Below, in pieces: positions 10,308-21,905 of a stretch of DNA of 64,000 bases. The DNA comes from Uranotaenia lowii (lineage: Eukaryota > Arthropoda > Insecta > Diptera > Culicidae), in contig NC_073692.1 in NCBI RefSeq assembly GCF_029784155.1, positions 326,380,920 to 326,444,919 of the forward strand, given 5' to 3'. Position 1 is the first letter of the stretch. Each line of letters starts with the position of its first letter. Made by a program: the position numbers and the translations under genes. Below the pieces are notes generated by a model. That model made no database searches and was not told the DNA's origin. It was given only the letters and a program-made list of their open reading frames with translations.

Positions 10308-11260
10308 AAAATCGCTAAAAGTTGCCAAATCAACCGTTACAAATGTAATTAAAGTGTTTGGGGAACGTTTGTCGACAGCCAGGAAGTCTGGATCGGGGGA
10401 AAATCGAAAAGCGGAAGCCGCTGAGACGACAAAGAGAGTTGCCGGTAGTTTCAAACGAAACCCTAACCACTCTCTCCGAGATGCCGCAAATAAGCTGGGT
10501 GTATCGTCTACAACCGTGCATCGAGCCAAAAAACGAGCCGGACTATCGACTTACAAGAAGGTAGTGACTCCAAATCGCGATGATAAACAAAATGCGACGG
10601 CCAAAGCGCGATCCCGGAGGCTGTACACGACGATGCTGACGAAGTTTGACTGCGTGGTAATGGACGACGAAACCTACGTCAAAGCCGACTACAAGCAGCT
10701 TCCGGGACAGGAGTTTTATACGGACAAAGGAAAGGGAAAGGTAGCAGATATTTTCAAGCACATGAAACTGTCAAAGTTCGCGAAGAAATATCTGGTTTGG
10801 CAAACCATCTGTACCTGTGGCTTGAAAAGCAGCATTTTCATAGCTTCCGGGACTGTCAACCCAGAAATTTACGTGAAAGAGTGTTTGAATAAATGTCTGC
10901 TGCCTTTCCTGAAGAAGTACGGTTGTTCCGTACTGTTTTGGCCGGATTTGGCATCTTGCCATTACGCTAAAAAGGCCATGGAGTGGTACGCCGCCAACAA
11001 CGTGCAGGTGGTTCCCAAGGACAAGAACCCTCCCAACACACCAGAGCTCCGCCCAATTGAGAAATACTTGGCTATTGTCAAGCGGAACCTAAAGAAGACC
11101 AAAAAAACTGCTAAGGACGAGCAGCAGTTCAAGGCAAACTGGCTTTCTGTGGCGAAGAAGGTGGACAAGGTGGCTGTACAAAATCTGATGGCAGGGGTTA
11201 AACGTAAGGCCCGGCAAGTCGGATTCGGAAAAGCGGAAGCCTAACTGAATGTGTTATACA
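9799..11260 (+). mobile_element. ITm (Tc1/mariner-type) DD37E transposon, 3'-truncated
   Basis: The element starts with the inverted repeat AGGGTGATACGGTCAAAATT (9800, repeated at 10067 in the duplication), preceded by CTA, consistent with TA insertion. It carries an intact transposase frame. The expected complementary 3' terminus is absent: about 16 bp after the stop codon the sequence changes abruptly into the interior of a TA-element (11261). One deletion could have removed the transposon 3' end and the start of its neighbour. With one terminus missing, this copy should not be mobile. Confidence 0.85.
10225..11244 (+). CDS. ITm DD37E transposase, intact frame
   Basis: A 339-residue transposase of the IS630-Tc1-mariner superfamily that would bind the terminal repeats and cut and join DNA in the nucleus. 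The N-terminal half holds two helix-turn-helix-like regions (about residues 20-45, AKLAKSLKVAKSTVTNVIK; and 82-101, SLRDAANKLGVSSTTVHR). The catalytic triad is D147 (VVMDDETYV), D241 (FWPDLASCH) and E279 (RPIEKY), with 37 residues between the last two, the DD37E signature described for mosquito elements. The start is ATG at 10225 (MTSKEEE); an in-frame ATG at 10162 only adds residues encoded by the GT microsatellite. Length is normal for the family and I see no stop or frameshift. It could still act in trans, but its own element lacks a 3' end. Confidence 0.9.
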   Translation: MTSKEEEQRIEILLAHRENPSYSHAKLAKSLKVAKSTVTNVIKVFGERLSTARKSGSGENRKAEAAETTKRVAGSFKRNPNHSLRDAANKLGVSSTTVHRAKKRAGLSTYKKVVTPNRDDKQNATAKARSRRLYTTMLTKFDCVVMDDETYVKADYKQLPGQEFYTDKGKGKVADIFKHMKLSKFAKKYLVWQTICTCGLKSSIFIASGTVNPEIYVKECLNKCLLPFLKKYGCSVLFWPDLASCHYAKKAMEWYAANNVQVVPKDKNPPNTPELRPIEKYLAIVKRNLKKTKKTAKDEQQFKANWLSVAKKVDKVAVQNLMAGVKRKARQVGFGKAEA

Positions 11261-12520
11261 TGAACTAGAAGCATTTTCGTGGGACTAAAAAAATCAATAT
11301 TTTGAAAGTAAAAGGAGACTTGATTCTTTATTAAAGGATTGATCCTTAAATCAGAGTGCCATAAGCTATGGCAAAAAAACATGCAAAATGTAAAGTTAAC
11401 AGTTCCATTGAGTTTTTTGTCATATTAGATTTCATTTCAGAGTTTGTAATTGTCGCTTTGAAGACAAAAAGAATTCTGAAAGTTTATCTACTATTCTATA
11501 TTTATTGCATACTTTAAGGTGAAGTTTTCTAATTTTCAGATGACAGCAATAATTTGAGTCCTTTTTATCAGAACTTACTGGATAAATATAAGACATTGGA
11601 TTAAGATTAATGATTTCGTGCTTAAAAATGATCAACATCCATTCAAAAGAAAAATATACATTTTTAGACTCGAGGGATCATGTGAATCCATAACATAAAT
11701 TTTGGAAAACCTGTATGTATGTATGTATGTATTTATCCACCATGGGTGCACGGATTCACCGCAGTTTCTGCCCAAGTATGTGCTCAGATGCATTCTTAGA
11801 TTATCTAGTTCGACAAATCTCCAATGCAACGCGAACACCATACCCGGACCCCATGGCTTCGTATGAACTGTTATGGATAAATGTATTGTGTTGATGTAGG
11901 TGTATTTTTGGAAGAACGAGTCAATCAGGTGGACTAGTTTACTTACAGGTATTCTGGCATCCGCGTATATACCTGGCCAGCTGGCAACTGATTGAATATT
12001 CTTATTATATAGTCAGTTATAAGAGGAAACACATCATACCTGTCGGCCACTTATGGGAATCGAACCCAAAAGTTTTCTTGCCGATACCAGGAATCGAACC
12101 CAGTACGCCTGGCATACCAAAACCAGACTCGCGCCAGCCTATCCGCTAGACCACATCGGCGCTATAAGAACATACATTTTGGAAAACCTTTTATTAAAGA
12201 AAATGGGAGTTTACTGTTGCTTTGAAAATATGGCATGAAGAAGTTTATATTATATTCTAACGATTGACATATTGGAATAAACATTTCAAAATAATAAAAA
12301 ATATCTTAAAGACATATTTTGTTGGTTTTTTTCAAACATAGTGCAATAGCTCAAAAAATTGCATTTTCATATTTTTTTTTTTTTTGAGATAATTGATTTG
12401 TTGTTTTGTTCTATTTGACAATTTTTTCTAGATCATTTGATTGATGTATTTATGACATTCCAGTTTCGAGATAAAGCTGAGGAATCAAGCATTCAAGGGA
12501 TCATGTATCCCCATTCTCCC
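11261..12520 (+). mobile_element. TA/GGGGAGA element, copy 2 (left end lost)
   Basis: From TGAACTAGAAGCATTTTCGT it aligns with copy 1 starting at 2207, and it ends in the same terminal block (GGGATCATGTATCCCCATTC then TCCCC). About 150 bp of the left end are missing at the junction with the DD37E transposon. A SINE with long target duplications interrupts it (11713-12168). Confidence 0.75.
11713..12168 (-). mobile_element. tRNA-derived SINE with two B boxes and CATA tail
   Basis: Read on the minus strand it starts with a tRNA-like head: A box TGGTCTAGCGGATAGGC, then B box GGTTCGATTCC at about 12091-12101. A second B-box-like GGGTTCGATTCCC follows at about 12054-12066. The body runs to a (CATA)n tail at 11713-11734. 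The 21-bp flanks at 11692-11712 and 12169-12189 match at all but one base (AACATAMATTTTGGAAAACC plus T), a clear target duplication. The 3' part is shared with 560-939. Two B boxes without a second clear A box suggest partial duplication of the promoter. Confidence 0.85.
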
Positions 12521-13376
12521 CAACTGAAGTACAACTTTCTGTACTAACCCTTCCCGAGATACTTAAAAATGGATTCGCAGATGTATAGACGGCTTCCATT
12601 GCTGATGATACTATCTTATCTATGCTTCTTACTTTTTCTTAGTTATTTATAGATTTAAATGTACAAGATTGACTATAAAAATCGCTCACTCATCGAAACG
12701 CACATGAGAATGCTTCGCCGCCGGCTCGCTATTCGTTTGTGCTCAATACAATCACGAATAGCAACACAAACGATTCTACGATGGCGGTTTGTTTGTTGCT
12801 CGTAGTACAAAATATTCATGAGCGAGTCTCAGCAACGGGATCACGAGAGACTCGTATTTGCTTCGTGAAAATTTAGATACCAAGCTTGCTGTCTGTTTAG
12901 GGGAGTAAGTACGTCAGTTCAAAAGAAAAAGAAAAAGGAAAAGGAATCTTTCGGCTTGTCCTTTTCAGAGACAAACCGTCCGTACCGTCCGGGCACCGAT
13001 TGTTTGAAGATTGGCTTGCCCTACACAAGTGTACACTGTTGCTGTTGATGTTATTTAAGTTCCGTCAATTTTGTAGCTTCAAAAATTGACGGACATTCTT
13101 CCGTAGGAAGCAATAATAACATCACTAGCATGAAGCAAATGTATTCTTTTGGCTCGGCATATTTGCCTGAAAAGAATAATAACATCACTAACATGGATTG
13201 GCTGTACCGGCCGTATGCACACTGTTCTTCTTTTTTTTTCAATTCCTGTTGGCCAATGCTATTGAAAGCCAACACGGCTTGGCGTCAGTATTGTTGCTGT
13301 TAGTGTTTTTTCAGCTCAAGCTTCGCAAAGGGATGAAGATTTTTCCACGGGAAGAAATAATATCATTAGGGGAAAG
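12521..13376. other. GC-richer island with a small local duplication
   Basis: Holds CG-containing single-copy sequence and a local direct repeat (AATAATAACATCACTARCATG at about 13110 and 13174). No recognised coding exon. The frame at 13198-13407 is a poly-Phe run followed by an element end. Confidence 0.3.
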
Positions 13377-13378
13377 GT

Positions 13379-14764
13379 TTCCTAAATGGGCCTATCGGGT
13401 TAAATGACCCTACGGCAGTTTGATGAAATGGCTGACTAGACAGGTTATCTGACCAATGCATTTTGAGGGTGATAAGCATAGAACATAAGGCAAGAAAGAA
13501 TTTTATTGTTGTTTATTGTTTATAAAAATCCATCTGACGTAAATGTCTTAATGGTTTACTTAATCTAGGTCTATCTTGACATACATTCAATGTTTTCTTA
13601 TTAGTTAGTTCTTAATTGGTCACTTATGCTGGATTCGATCAAGCGTTTAAAGGTTGCAGTTGAGACATTAAAGTCAAAGAGAGCATAATTGCGTAAGAAG
13701 CTTACTTTTGCAGAACGCAGGGGGTCATTGCTACCATAGCGCGTATTTCTTGATTCCAGTGATAGCCAGTCACGATTTCGCAGGGTTCTTTCTGGAGCAT
13801 AAATATGACAGCGCGAAAGTATCCAAGAACAATCGATTTCGTTTTTGAGAATTTTCGCCACAAACAGTGATTGGCTAATGTCATGGCGATTCGACAGCGT
13901 GTGGAGGCCAAGCAAAGCGCAGCGGTGTGCATAAGGTGGCAGATTTCGAGGATTATCCCACGGTAGATCACGCAGTGCACAACAACATGAATTTACAAAC
14001 TCAAAAAAATTTAAAAAATCATACAAGGTTTTGATACATTTTGATGTAATATTTCGACTTTTTAAACTTATACGTAAAGAAGCTTAAAACAAAAACTAGG
14101 ATTGTTTTTGTTTCTTCCTCAAATGAACTTAAGAAATTAAACATATTTCAGCTTTTGTGGGGGTTTAATAATGATTATATAATGGAACAATAGAGTGTTT
14201 TTGTATGCCCCCATCATGTTTGTAAAATCCCTTCATCCTAAAATAACAGGTTAAATAGAATAAATAAATGATTTTTATCATTGAACCTTCAAATCTAAGC
14301 TCTGAATAACATCTTAAGAGAGAATTGAAGATCAAAAAACAGATTTGATAAAGTTTTTCTAATGGATGAACTGCCTCCATAGTATGGCAACCCTAACTTT
14401 TGTTTTATTCCATAAAATTGTAATATACATAGATTTTTATCAAACTTCAGCTTTATCGCACGGAAATTATTACTTTCTAGCAGTTTCAATGAAATTATAC
14501 GAAAATATTGCCCAAAAAACTGAAATTTTTTTAAAACATAAATAGGCGCATTTAGCCCGCACGGTTTGAGGTTCGGCATTTTAGACAACACTTATAATAA
14601 AATCGTTTTCTTGGAAACAGAAGAAAATTTTAACATAAAATTTACTCCAATGTATAGAAAACAGATGCCTGCACACGTGTATATTGGTTTTGTACACATA
14701 TTCGATGTGATATTTGATTAAATCAGTGTTCTGCATAATAGGCGCATTTAGCCCGCTCCTCCCC
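13379..14764. mobile_element. TA-flanked non-autonomous element, family 3
   Basis: The left end GGGGAAAGGTTTCCTAAATG and the inverse of the right end (GGGGAGGAGCGGGCTAAATG) agree over about 30 bp including a shared GCCTAT; TA lies on both sides (13377-13378, 14765-14766). An internal copy of TAGGCGCATTTAGCCCGC at 14543 duplicates the right-terminal motif at 14739. A LINE fragment occupies 13601-13990. This is a third family with GGGGA-type ends and TA flanks. Confidence 0.55.
13601..13990 (-). pseudogene. Jockey/I-type LINE, C-terminal RT-region fragment
   Basis: The minus-strand frame contains CCCALRDLPWDNPRNLPPY, then LLGLHTLSNRHDISQSLFVA, SWILSRCHIYAPERTLRNRD and YGSNDPLRSAKVSF, ending in a stop at about 13601. 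This order (ALR.LPW, LPPY..RC.LL.L.TL..RR, F.AKIL....IDC..LL, Y.P.R.LR, Y..NDP) is the conserved region after the reverse transcriptase palm in Jockey/I-group non-LTR retrotransposons. The catalytic palm with its FADD-type motif is absent, so this is a 5'-truncated 3' fragment, the usual product of incomplete target-primed reverse transcription. The frame is uninterrupted, so the insertion may be moderately recent. It lies within the TA-element 13379-14764. Confidence 0.8.
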
Positions 14765-14766
14765 TA

Positions 14767-16227
14767 CTAACACGGCTCATGAGCGGGTTGGTAAAAATTT
14801 TCACGAATCAGCTCGCTGCTACGCAATCGTCGGGTTGATGCTCGACTTTGTGTGCGAAGAGGGAAGCAAAGTAAAAAGGAATCAGGAACCTTGTTCGTGT
14901 TTTCGTTTTGGTCGGGATTGATTCGTGAGAACAGGAGATTTTCGCTCACACCTCATTCGCGTTCCACGACATTTTTATGAGCAAACATCGAAGCGATGCA
15001 GGTTCCGTCGCTCGTTTGAATGAGTTTTTCAATCCTTGTACAAGAACGAGGGGTTGATAGTTGAGCCAAAAGAGTATCTTACCAACATGCCTTTTATTTA
15101 TCTTCATTGTCTACTAGGACCGGCGCCGGCGCCGTTATCGATCATTTTCAAAAAGAGAGAGCACCATTTTTGTGCACTGAGGATGTACTGCTATTTCGAA
15201 TTTGCACAAATTAATGATCTCGATCAATCACGGGGCAGAAACAATTGGCGATGCGGAACTTTTTCCATCAAGCCACGCCAGCGATCGTGGAATTCGAAAT
15301 GCACTGTTGAAAAATATGAACTATGTATAATACCAAATTAGAAAAATTTTGTAACTGACAAATTGAAATATTGAAGTATTTCGGTTTCGACGATTTTAGG
15401 TGGATGTGAGTAGTCATCCGAGCTAAGCTAAGCTGAGCTAATAGGGAATCCAATCGTTTTTGTTTGTCTGTTAGATTATTTTTTTTTTTTTCGAAAACTA
15501 AACGCAATCTATTGATGCTCATCACTATGAAAGGTTCCCACAAAGTTAAAAAAAAACTTAAAATCAATTCCCAGCGTCTTTGAATAAACAGTTACCTCCA
15601 CTCCAGACACTAGAGATGCTAATACACACCTTATTATCCTAACTGCTTCGCTAGATTGTCCCTTAGCACAAAAATCGCTCTTTCGTTTGCATATAATGTA
15701 AACCCTGTGTCCTCGATATAACCTCCTCCCCCTCTAAAAGACTTTAAATAGTACATCAATGACTCCCTCCCCCTTCTTCTAGCCAAGGTCTTTGTGTGAC
15801 AGCTAAATTACTTGAACCGTAATTTGCCGTGTGCCGTAAACAATTTTACACCGCCGAGTAACCACCAGCCATTATTGGAAGGCACCTAACCTAGCTCAAA
15901 GTGGTGGATTCTTCCCTCCCCAGTTCGATACCGACTTGATGCTGCCGCAAAGTGGTGCATCCTCCCATCCTCAATGGTCTGATCTTCGAAACCCCACGGG
16001 GCAGCTCACATATTTATTGATGGTTTGTTCGCACGATTCGTTCCAGCAGCGGCACTTGGCTAGATCGATTTAGTAACTCTTAGGGAAGCTGAAAGAGGAA
16101 AAAAGCTCTTACGGAGAAAGAAGAAAGGTTCTCTAATTGGTTATCCCTCGAGCGCCCGCCAGGCCAGCTCCACAAAGTCCTCGAGTGTTGGCATTTCCCA
16201 GGAATGTCTATTGGGCAAAAAGGGGTA
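14767..16227. other. GC-richer island, no gene recognised
   Basis: Two blocks (14767-15340 and about 15580-16180) are less AT-rich and single-copy, separated by AT-rich DNA. There is a GC palindrome (CGGCGCCGGCGCCG) near 15121. The 101-codon frame at 15036-15341 has no recognised domain. Regulatory DNA or untranslated exons are possible. Confidence 0.3.
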
Positions 16228-16415
16228 GGGTAAAGTACAAGTTTTTTTTTTTCTAACAATAAACATGTGGTGAGTTTTTGAATTCTGGAGTATTTAAATA
16301 TGTCGATAGAGTTATGTTTTGATTTATTTTTTTCCAAACATTTTAAAAATTAATTATAAATTCAAATGGTAGTAGCTCAGTATGACTTAGGAGGTCAAAA
16401 AAGGTACATTTACCC
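16228..16415. mobile_element. Small TA-flanked MITE, 188 bp
   Basis: Ends GGGTAAAGTACAAG and the inverse of GTACATTTACCC are imperfect inverted repeats, with TA on both sides (16226-16227 and 16416-16417). Too small to code. Confidence 0.55.
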
Positions 16416-17089
16416 TAGCTTGTCTAAGCTGTAAACCCGTTCGCTGGTGCACATTTGATTCCGAGTAAAGCAAACTTACCTACACGACGCTAAAAGTTGC
16501 ATCCAGAATTGAGGTTAAGTTTATAAGCGACGGCGATTAGATTATCTGAAAATCTGTCAGCTCGGCGGTGAATCAATTAGGCCGGATATTGGAGAGATTG
16601 ATGTTTTCAATAAATTTTTAGCATCAACGTGGACCACATTGGCAAGCAAAATTTTCTCATTTAAATTACATTTAAATGTGTTTCATGCGGACTTGCCCGA
16701 ATATTGAATACAAAATTTGGGAAATGTCCGGTTAGCCTAGTAGCCCGGATCTTGTTGAAAACAGCTTTGGTTTTGCATGGACTCATTCACTTCTTTTGGA
16801 AAAAATAATCAGCAACAATTTTAATAGAAACATATTTTTTTTTATTTTTGTGTTCAAAAACGAAATATTTAGAGTTTTGTCAAAATAACGATTTTTTAGG
16901 CTCCGAATACAATTCGATATCGATTGATATATTTTGGTAAAAAAAAAATGTTTCAAGTTGCGTTCAGTGTTTCATTGTACGCTTTTGTCCTGCCTGGATA
17001 CATGTTGGAGAAAATTTGGCAAGATTATTCTAAATGATAATAACTATACTAGCTAACAGCATTTTTTAACTGAGTAAGCTAAAGATCAT
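16416..17089 (+). repeat. Unassigned DNA plus a partial CCCGG-family copy
   Basis: From about 16690 to 16930 the blocks CGGACTTGCCCGAATATTGA, ATACAAAATTTGGGAAATGT and CCGGTTAGCCTAGTAGCCCG match the start of the CCCGG repeat. The 3' half is diverged. The remainder (16416-16690) is single-copy. Confidence 0.45.
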
Positions 17090-17875
17090 TTTAAATGTAA
17101 AATCGGGCGCTGAATCCGAAAATGAAATTCAAAAAGTCTCAGTAGAACAGTTTTTAAGTTATGCCCCAAATATGAAATTTTTGCACAATAAAAACGTACT
17201 TGTCCCTATATTCAAATCTCTTGGACTGCAGAACATGTATTAGAAATGTATTTTTTGCACACTGAAGGTAAAAAAATATGCTATAAATCATCTGAACTTC
17301 ATTTTTCGTATAATTTGCAGTTGTCTTGATATTAGTGAAGTTGTGATAGAGAAAATTTTGTTTTATCAGCAGTATAAGACTCGATGGTAACATTTTATAA
17401 ATCTGATTTTCTATGCACTGTAAATAACAAGTTAAAACAAAGATAAGTAAGTTTTCGAAATCGGTTGAAAATTGAAGAAATTATGGTTACTTTACTAAAA
17501 CATTCATATTTGCATTTTTGAATAATTTAACGAACCGCAGTGTTTTAATCTTAGTTGAAAAAGAATTCAACAAAACAAATCTCACTCGCATCAATCTGAA
17601 ATTGATAAATAACTTATAAGAAGGTTATATGCCAAATTTCTGCAAGATCTTACGGGATCGTAAGTTATTTTGCTCGAGAGTTGCAAATTTATTCACCATC
17701 AATATGCAATATGCCAAATAATTCTAATTAATGTTATGCAGCCCAAGATATGTGAATATAAGTACAAGTACCTTTTTAATTTTTTTTTTCAAAATTTCAA
17801 ATTGGAGCATAAGTAAAAAACTGTTCTACTGAGATTTTTTTATTTCATTTTCGGGTTCAGCGCCCAATTTAACAT
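17090..17875. mobile_element. Element with about 85-bp inverted ends
   Basis: The left end (TCGGGCGCTGAATCCGAAAA, CTCAGTAGAACAGTTTTTAA, GTTATGCCCCA) reappears inverted at about 17795-17870 (GGGTTCAGCGCCCAATTTAA). The 600-bp interior is AT-rich without a transposase. Target duplication is unclear, so class II origin is inferred from structure only. Confidence 0.6.
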
Positions 17876-20460
17876 TAACAACTTTGGTCAGTCGATGAAT
17901 TTCACGATATTAAAAAAAAATGTAAACTGTAACATTGTAAAATTTTTAAAATTTCAATACAAAGATTCAAAATTCAATATTTTCACAATATACATATATA
18001 ACTGTATCCCGCCTTAAGGTTTTATTAAAATGTACAAAAATCGCCACAAAACCAAAGCGAATAATTATTTTTACTTATACTTGGCACAGAATGTTTTAAA
18101 ACATTTTATTCTAACATTTCTCACTAAGTACTAGCAACAGGTTATCTGTTGTTGAAGGCTACAGCTAAGGGAAGCTTATAAGCATGAGAAATATTGAAAT
18201 GGAGCTATTATTTTCCGAAAAATATCATTTTGGTAGCCTCATAAAATATTAATTGACCCATGCGTCTTAAGATTTAAAACAATTATTTGCGATTAGGTTT
18301 AAAATTTATAACTATTTTGAAATTGGATTTTTAAAATGAACCAAAGCAAAAAAAACAATGTGTTTTGTTTTTCATAAATCATGAATCATAAAAACTTAGA
18401 AATTTAAATAATAAATTTTGTTAAAATTTTACTGATCACATTTTTTGTCACGATTATTGCGCATTTATGCATCTTTTGGCCATTTGCTACTGTTATTAAC
18501 GATGCAGTTGGCACACGCATTGAAATGCCTATTCCGTGATAACTGTATTCGATGTTAACTCTTGGGCTCAAACTCATGGTCATCAGCTTGAATGATAAAT
18601 TGTTTACCAACATAACTATAGCCTAATAACAACAATTCTGTAATATTTTTTTAACTTACCAACTCATTAACCCATTAATTGAACTTCATTTAACTTAAGG
18701 TTGCCAAAATTTCAAGTACGGATCCGGGCCTGTTAAATCCGGGCAATTTTATATAAAAATCTGTCCAAGCCCCAGCATTCGATTAAACATTCGACGACCG
18801 GGTGATCCGGGTGAATTTTTTTTTAACAAATAAGTTTTACGAAAAATTTGATTATCACTGACCTGCTTGACTTCCTGTACCAATGAGTTTAAACTCATTT
18901 TGAAAAGAATATTCCACTGCACAAAGGGCCTTAAAACAGATTTTAAATGTAAAATCTATTCAAGGGAAAAAAAATGTTACCAAACATCAATTCATATTCT
19001 ATATTTATTATTTAAATTAATTTTTTCTGTTTTTTACTGAGGCTAAAACAAATATCTAACTTTACTTATGTTAAAAGGTAACAACTTTATAGTTTAAAGC
19101 TTTTATTGAAACATAATCTTGAAAATTAATCGAAACTAAATTTTTCATTTTGAGCAATGTACATTGCGTGCAATTTGTTATAAACTTTTGAACAATTAAT
19201 TCGAATATTTTCGTTATTTTCAATAATTTTCATTACTTTTCTTCTCCAAATGTTTGTGAACTCCGTTTGAACGACAAGGATTATTATTTAATCGCAATCG
19301 AGCACAATAATAAAAATACAATGTTTTTTATTTTTCTTTAAAAGCTAAGCAAGATGGCAACAGAATCTTTGCTGTGCCTAAGACAAGTGAAGATTAAATT
19401 TTTTTTAATGCAAATCAATTCATAGTTGAAATATTTTTTTAATATTAAATTTTTCTTATTAAATTTTTTTTTCTATAAAAATTAAGATAAATCAATATAT
19501 TTTATTTGAATAAATTTTGAAAAATATTGTCTTCATCATACATTGCACTCCTTACAATTTATCTTTCTTGGACGCTTCAGATGCCTGAATTCCTTTGATT
19601 TTAAACATTTGCTCAAAAATTATTTTGTATCATTCACATATATCTAATAGATAATTCAAATAAATCTGCTTAAAACATTTTTCTAACGGATGATTGATAG
19701 AAAATAAAATTGAATGGTTTTTTTTTCTTGGCTTTTATAGCGAAGAGTTCAGTTCCTTGATTCAAGTAGGTTTGGGTATACTGTAGTATTAATTTTTCAG
19801 ATTTTCATTGAGATTTGAAGGTGAGGACGAAAAGGATGATTTTTCAATGGTAAGTATATGATTTCTGTGTTTATGCTGTTTTTTAAGTAATTTCAACTAC
19901 TCGATCGTACTCATACAATTTTGGTCAAAACTTTCAAAAAGATCTAAAGCTTAGTTTTGTTAGAAATGGGACAATTAAAAAGGTGTCTTGAAAACCATTC
20001 ATTTGATCAAAAAACTTACTGAGAATGAAATGAACGTAATCTTTTAATAAATCATGGAAAAATATAAAACAATATGCACCGTTTTTTGTAAGAAATATCC
20101 ATATTTTATTCTTGGTATCTCCCATCGGCCAACGCACACTTTTATCAGTTATTGATAAGTTTTTATCACTTCTACATAGTCTAATCTGCATTTTAGATAA
20201 CTGCAGCCTTCTTCTTCAATTTCCGCTACTTTTTACACTATCCTTCCTATTTGACAGAAGCTAGAGACAGACTTTTCCGGGGGATTCAACTGTTTTGATT
20301 TTTAAAAGACCTGATTATTTTTGTGCCACTAATTAACGTTTTCACTGGAATGTCAGCATTGAAAATTTGACAAAAACATAGTAGAATCATCATATAAACC
20401 AGTTTAAAGCAAAATCGATCAGTTGAGATCGTACGATATGACGTACGAACAAGACTACTC
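17876..20460. other. AT-rich DNA with one CCCGG-family piece
   Basis: A minus-strand CCCGG-family fragment lies at about 18695-18830 (GGATCCGGGCCTGTTAAATC then CGGGCAATTTTATATAAAAA). A slightly GC-richer patch at 18460-18610 has no recognised function. Nothing else is supported. Confidence 0.4.
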
Positions 20461-20545
20461 TATTTAAGCTTATTAAAAATCAAAAAACAAAGTTTCTACT
20501 TTTTTAAGCTTATTAAAAATCAAAAAAAAACAAAGTTTCCGTCAC
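20461..20545. repeat. 40-bp direct tandem duplication
   Basis: TTTAAGCTTATTAAAAATCA starts at 20463 and again at 20503, each followed by an A-run and ACAAAGTTTC. Confidence 0.8.
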
Positions 20546-21569
20546 GCAAATTTTGTTTTTTTTTATCAACAGGAGTAGACTTTTGCCAAATCATAACATT
20601 TTTCGCAAAATAATCAGTAAATAGAAACTTTATTCTGCTAGGGACCTTGCCTCTAGCGTAGATGTAGCAGGAATCCACCGTCGTGATTTGTAGAAAAAAT
20701 GTTTTTTTCGCAAGTTTTGTCGTCCATCCAATCTCAGCTGTCGCATTGGCTCGGCACTGGTTTTAAACATATGAGCTCTGGAACTAGGAAAAATTTGTTT
20801 TTGAGGTTTATTTCATATGACTGATTGCTGCGCAACATATCTAGCCTCTCAGAGACAAATAAGTTGGACATTTCAGTGATCTACAATTAGTTTTTCGCTT
20901 ATTCATGATTTTTAATGCTGATATTAGCCTTGAATTCACTGATGATCGTTAATCGTAGTTTTCGATCATGTGCTCCACTCCACTTGGTTTGATCTTTGTG
21001 GACATTCTTGATAGTGTTTTATACTTTCGCATCAATCACGCATAGTATTTTTGGCATTAAAAACGGGTTTGTCAAGTCTCGATTTTATAATGACGGACGG
21101 ATTTTGAAGGAATCTGTGCACAATTATTTTTGTCTTCTTCTCTTGGATCTTGAATATCTTAGAAATGCGATATTTTCAATTTTTTTTCAAAATTAGGCAG
21201 AATAGTACAGTTTACGAGCAATCCAACGCTGTAGAAACATTGCCTGTCCGATGAAATACTAGAAACTTAGCTATCACCAATAAAAAAGTATCCCATTTAT
21301 GAATGAACTTAGCTTTAGAGTATTAAAAAGACCCATTCATCATTAAGACTAGGGGTCTGATACTTGGTACGTAAGCTTATTTTAAGAACGGAAGCTTATT
21401 TGAGAACTTGGAATGAAAATGTAATCCAATTTTTGAACGACCCTTGGATTGCCAAAATATCTATGTCATCAAAATCAAGACGATCCATGTTGAATTGGCA
21501 CTACAGTGGTCATTCGAGATTTTGAATACAATTCTGAGCATTTGCTAAAAAATTTGCTTTATCTTTAGA
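20546..21569. other. AT-rich, nothing recognised
   Basis: No frame or repeat supported. The short open frame at 20996-21196 has no domain. Confidence 0.4.
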
Positions 21570-21905
21570 AAATAGTAAAAAAAAAATCACCATTGGCGCA
21601 AAAAGCCATGTGATTTTAGATATGAAGACCTTGGAGCCAAAGGGGCATAAGTGCATAAAATCTAATTTCGAGAAAACATGCTTAAATGTTGTGTTTAGCC
21701 ATTTTCATATGTTTCCAGAAAATTTGTATTTTTTTAGCGTAAAAGTATTTTTCATTCTAAAAACCCGAAAAATACACCAAATGTAATTTGAAATATGAAG
21801 ATATGCCGAACAACATCATTAACTCCAAATTGGTTGCGCTTTATACCCCTTTGGATTTGAGGGCCTCAGATTCAATCAGAAAAAGGGGTTACTAGTAGAG
21901 TTCAG
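21570..21905. repeat. Possible degraded palindromic MITE
   Basis: CCAAAGGGGCATAAGTGC near 21636 is mirrored by the inverse of GCGCTTTATACCCCTTTGG near 21837, with weaker similarity around both. There is no target duplication that I can defend. Confidence 0.35.

Noticed and set aside
12050..12165. Possible minus-strand tRNA gene
   Set aside because: A and B boxes are present, but the segment lacks a foldable acceptor stem in the right place and is the head of a SINE with a CATA tail and target duplications.
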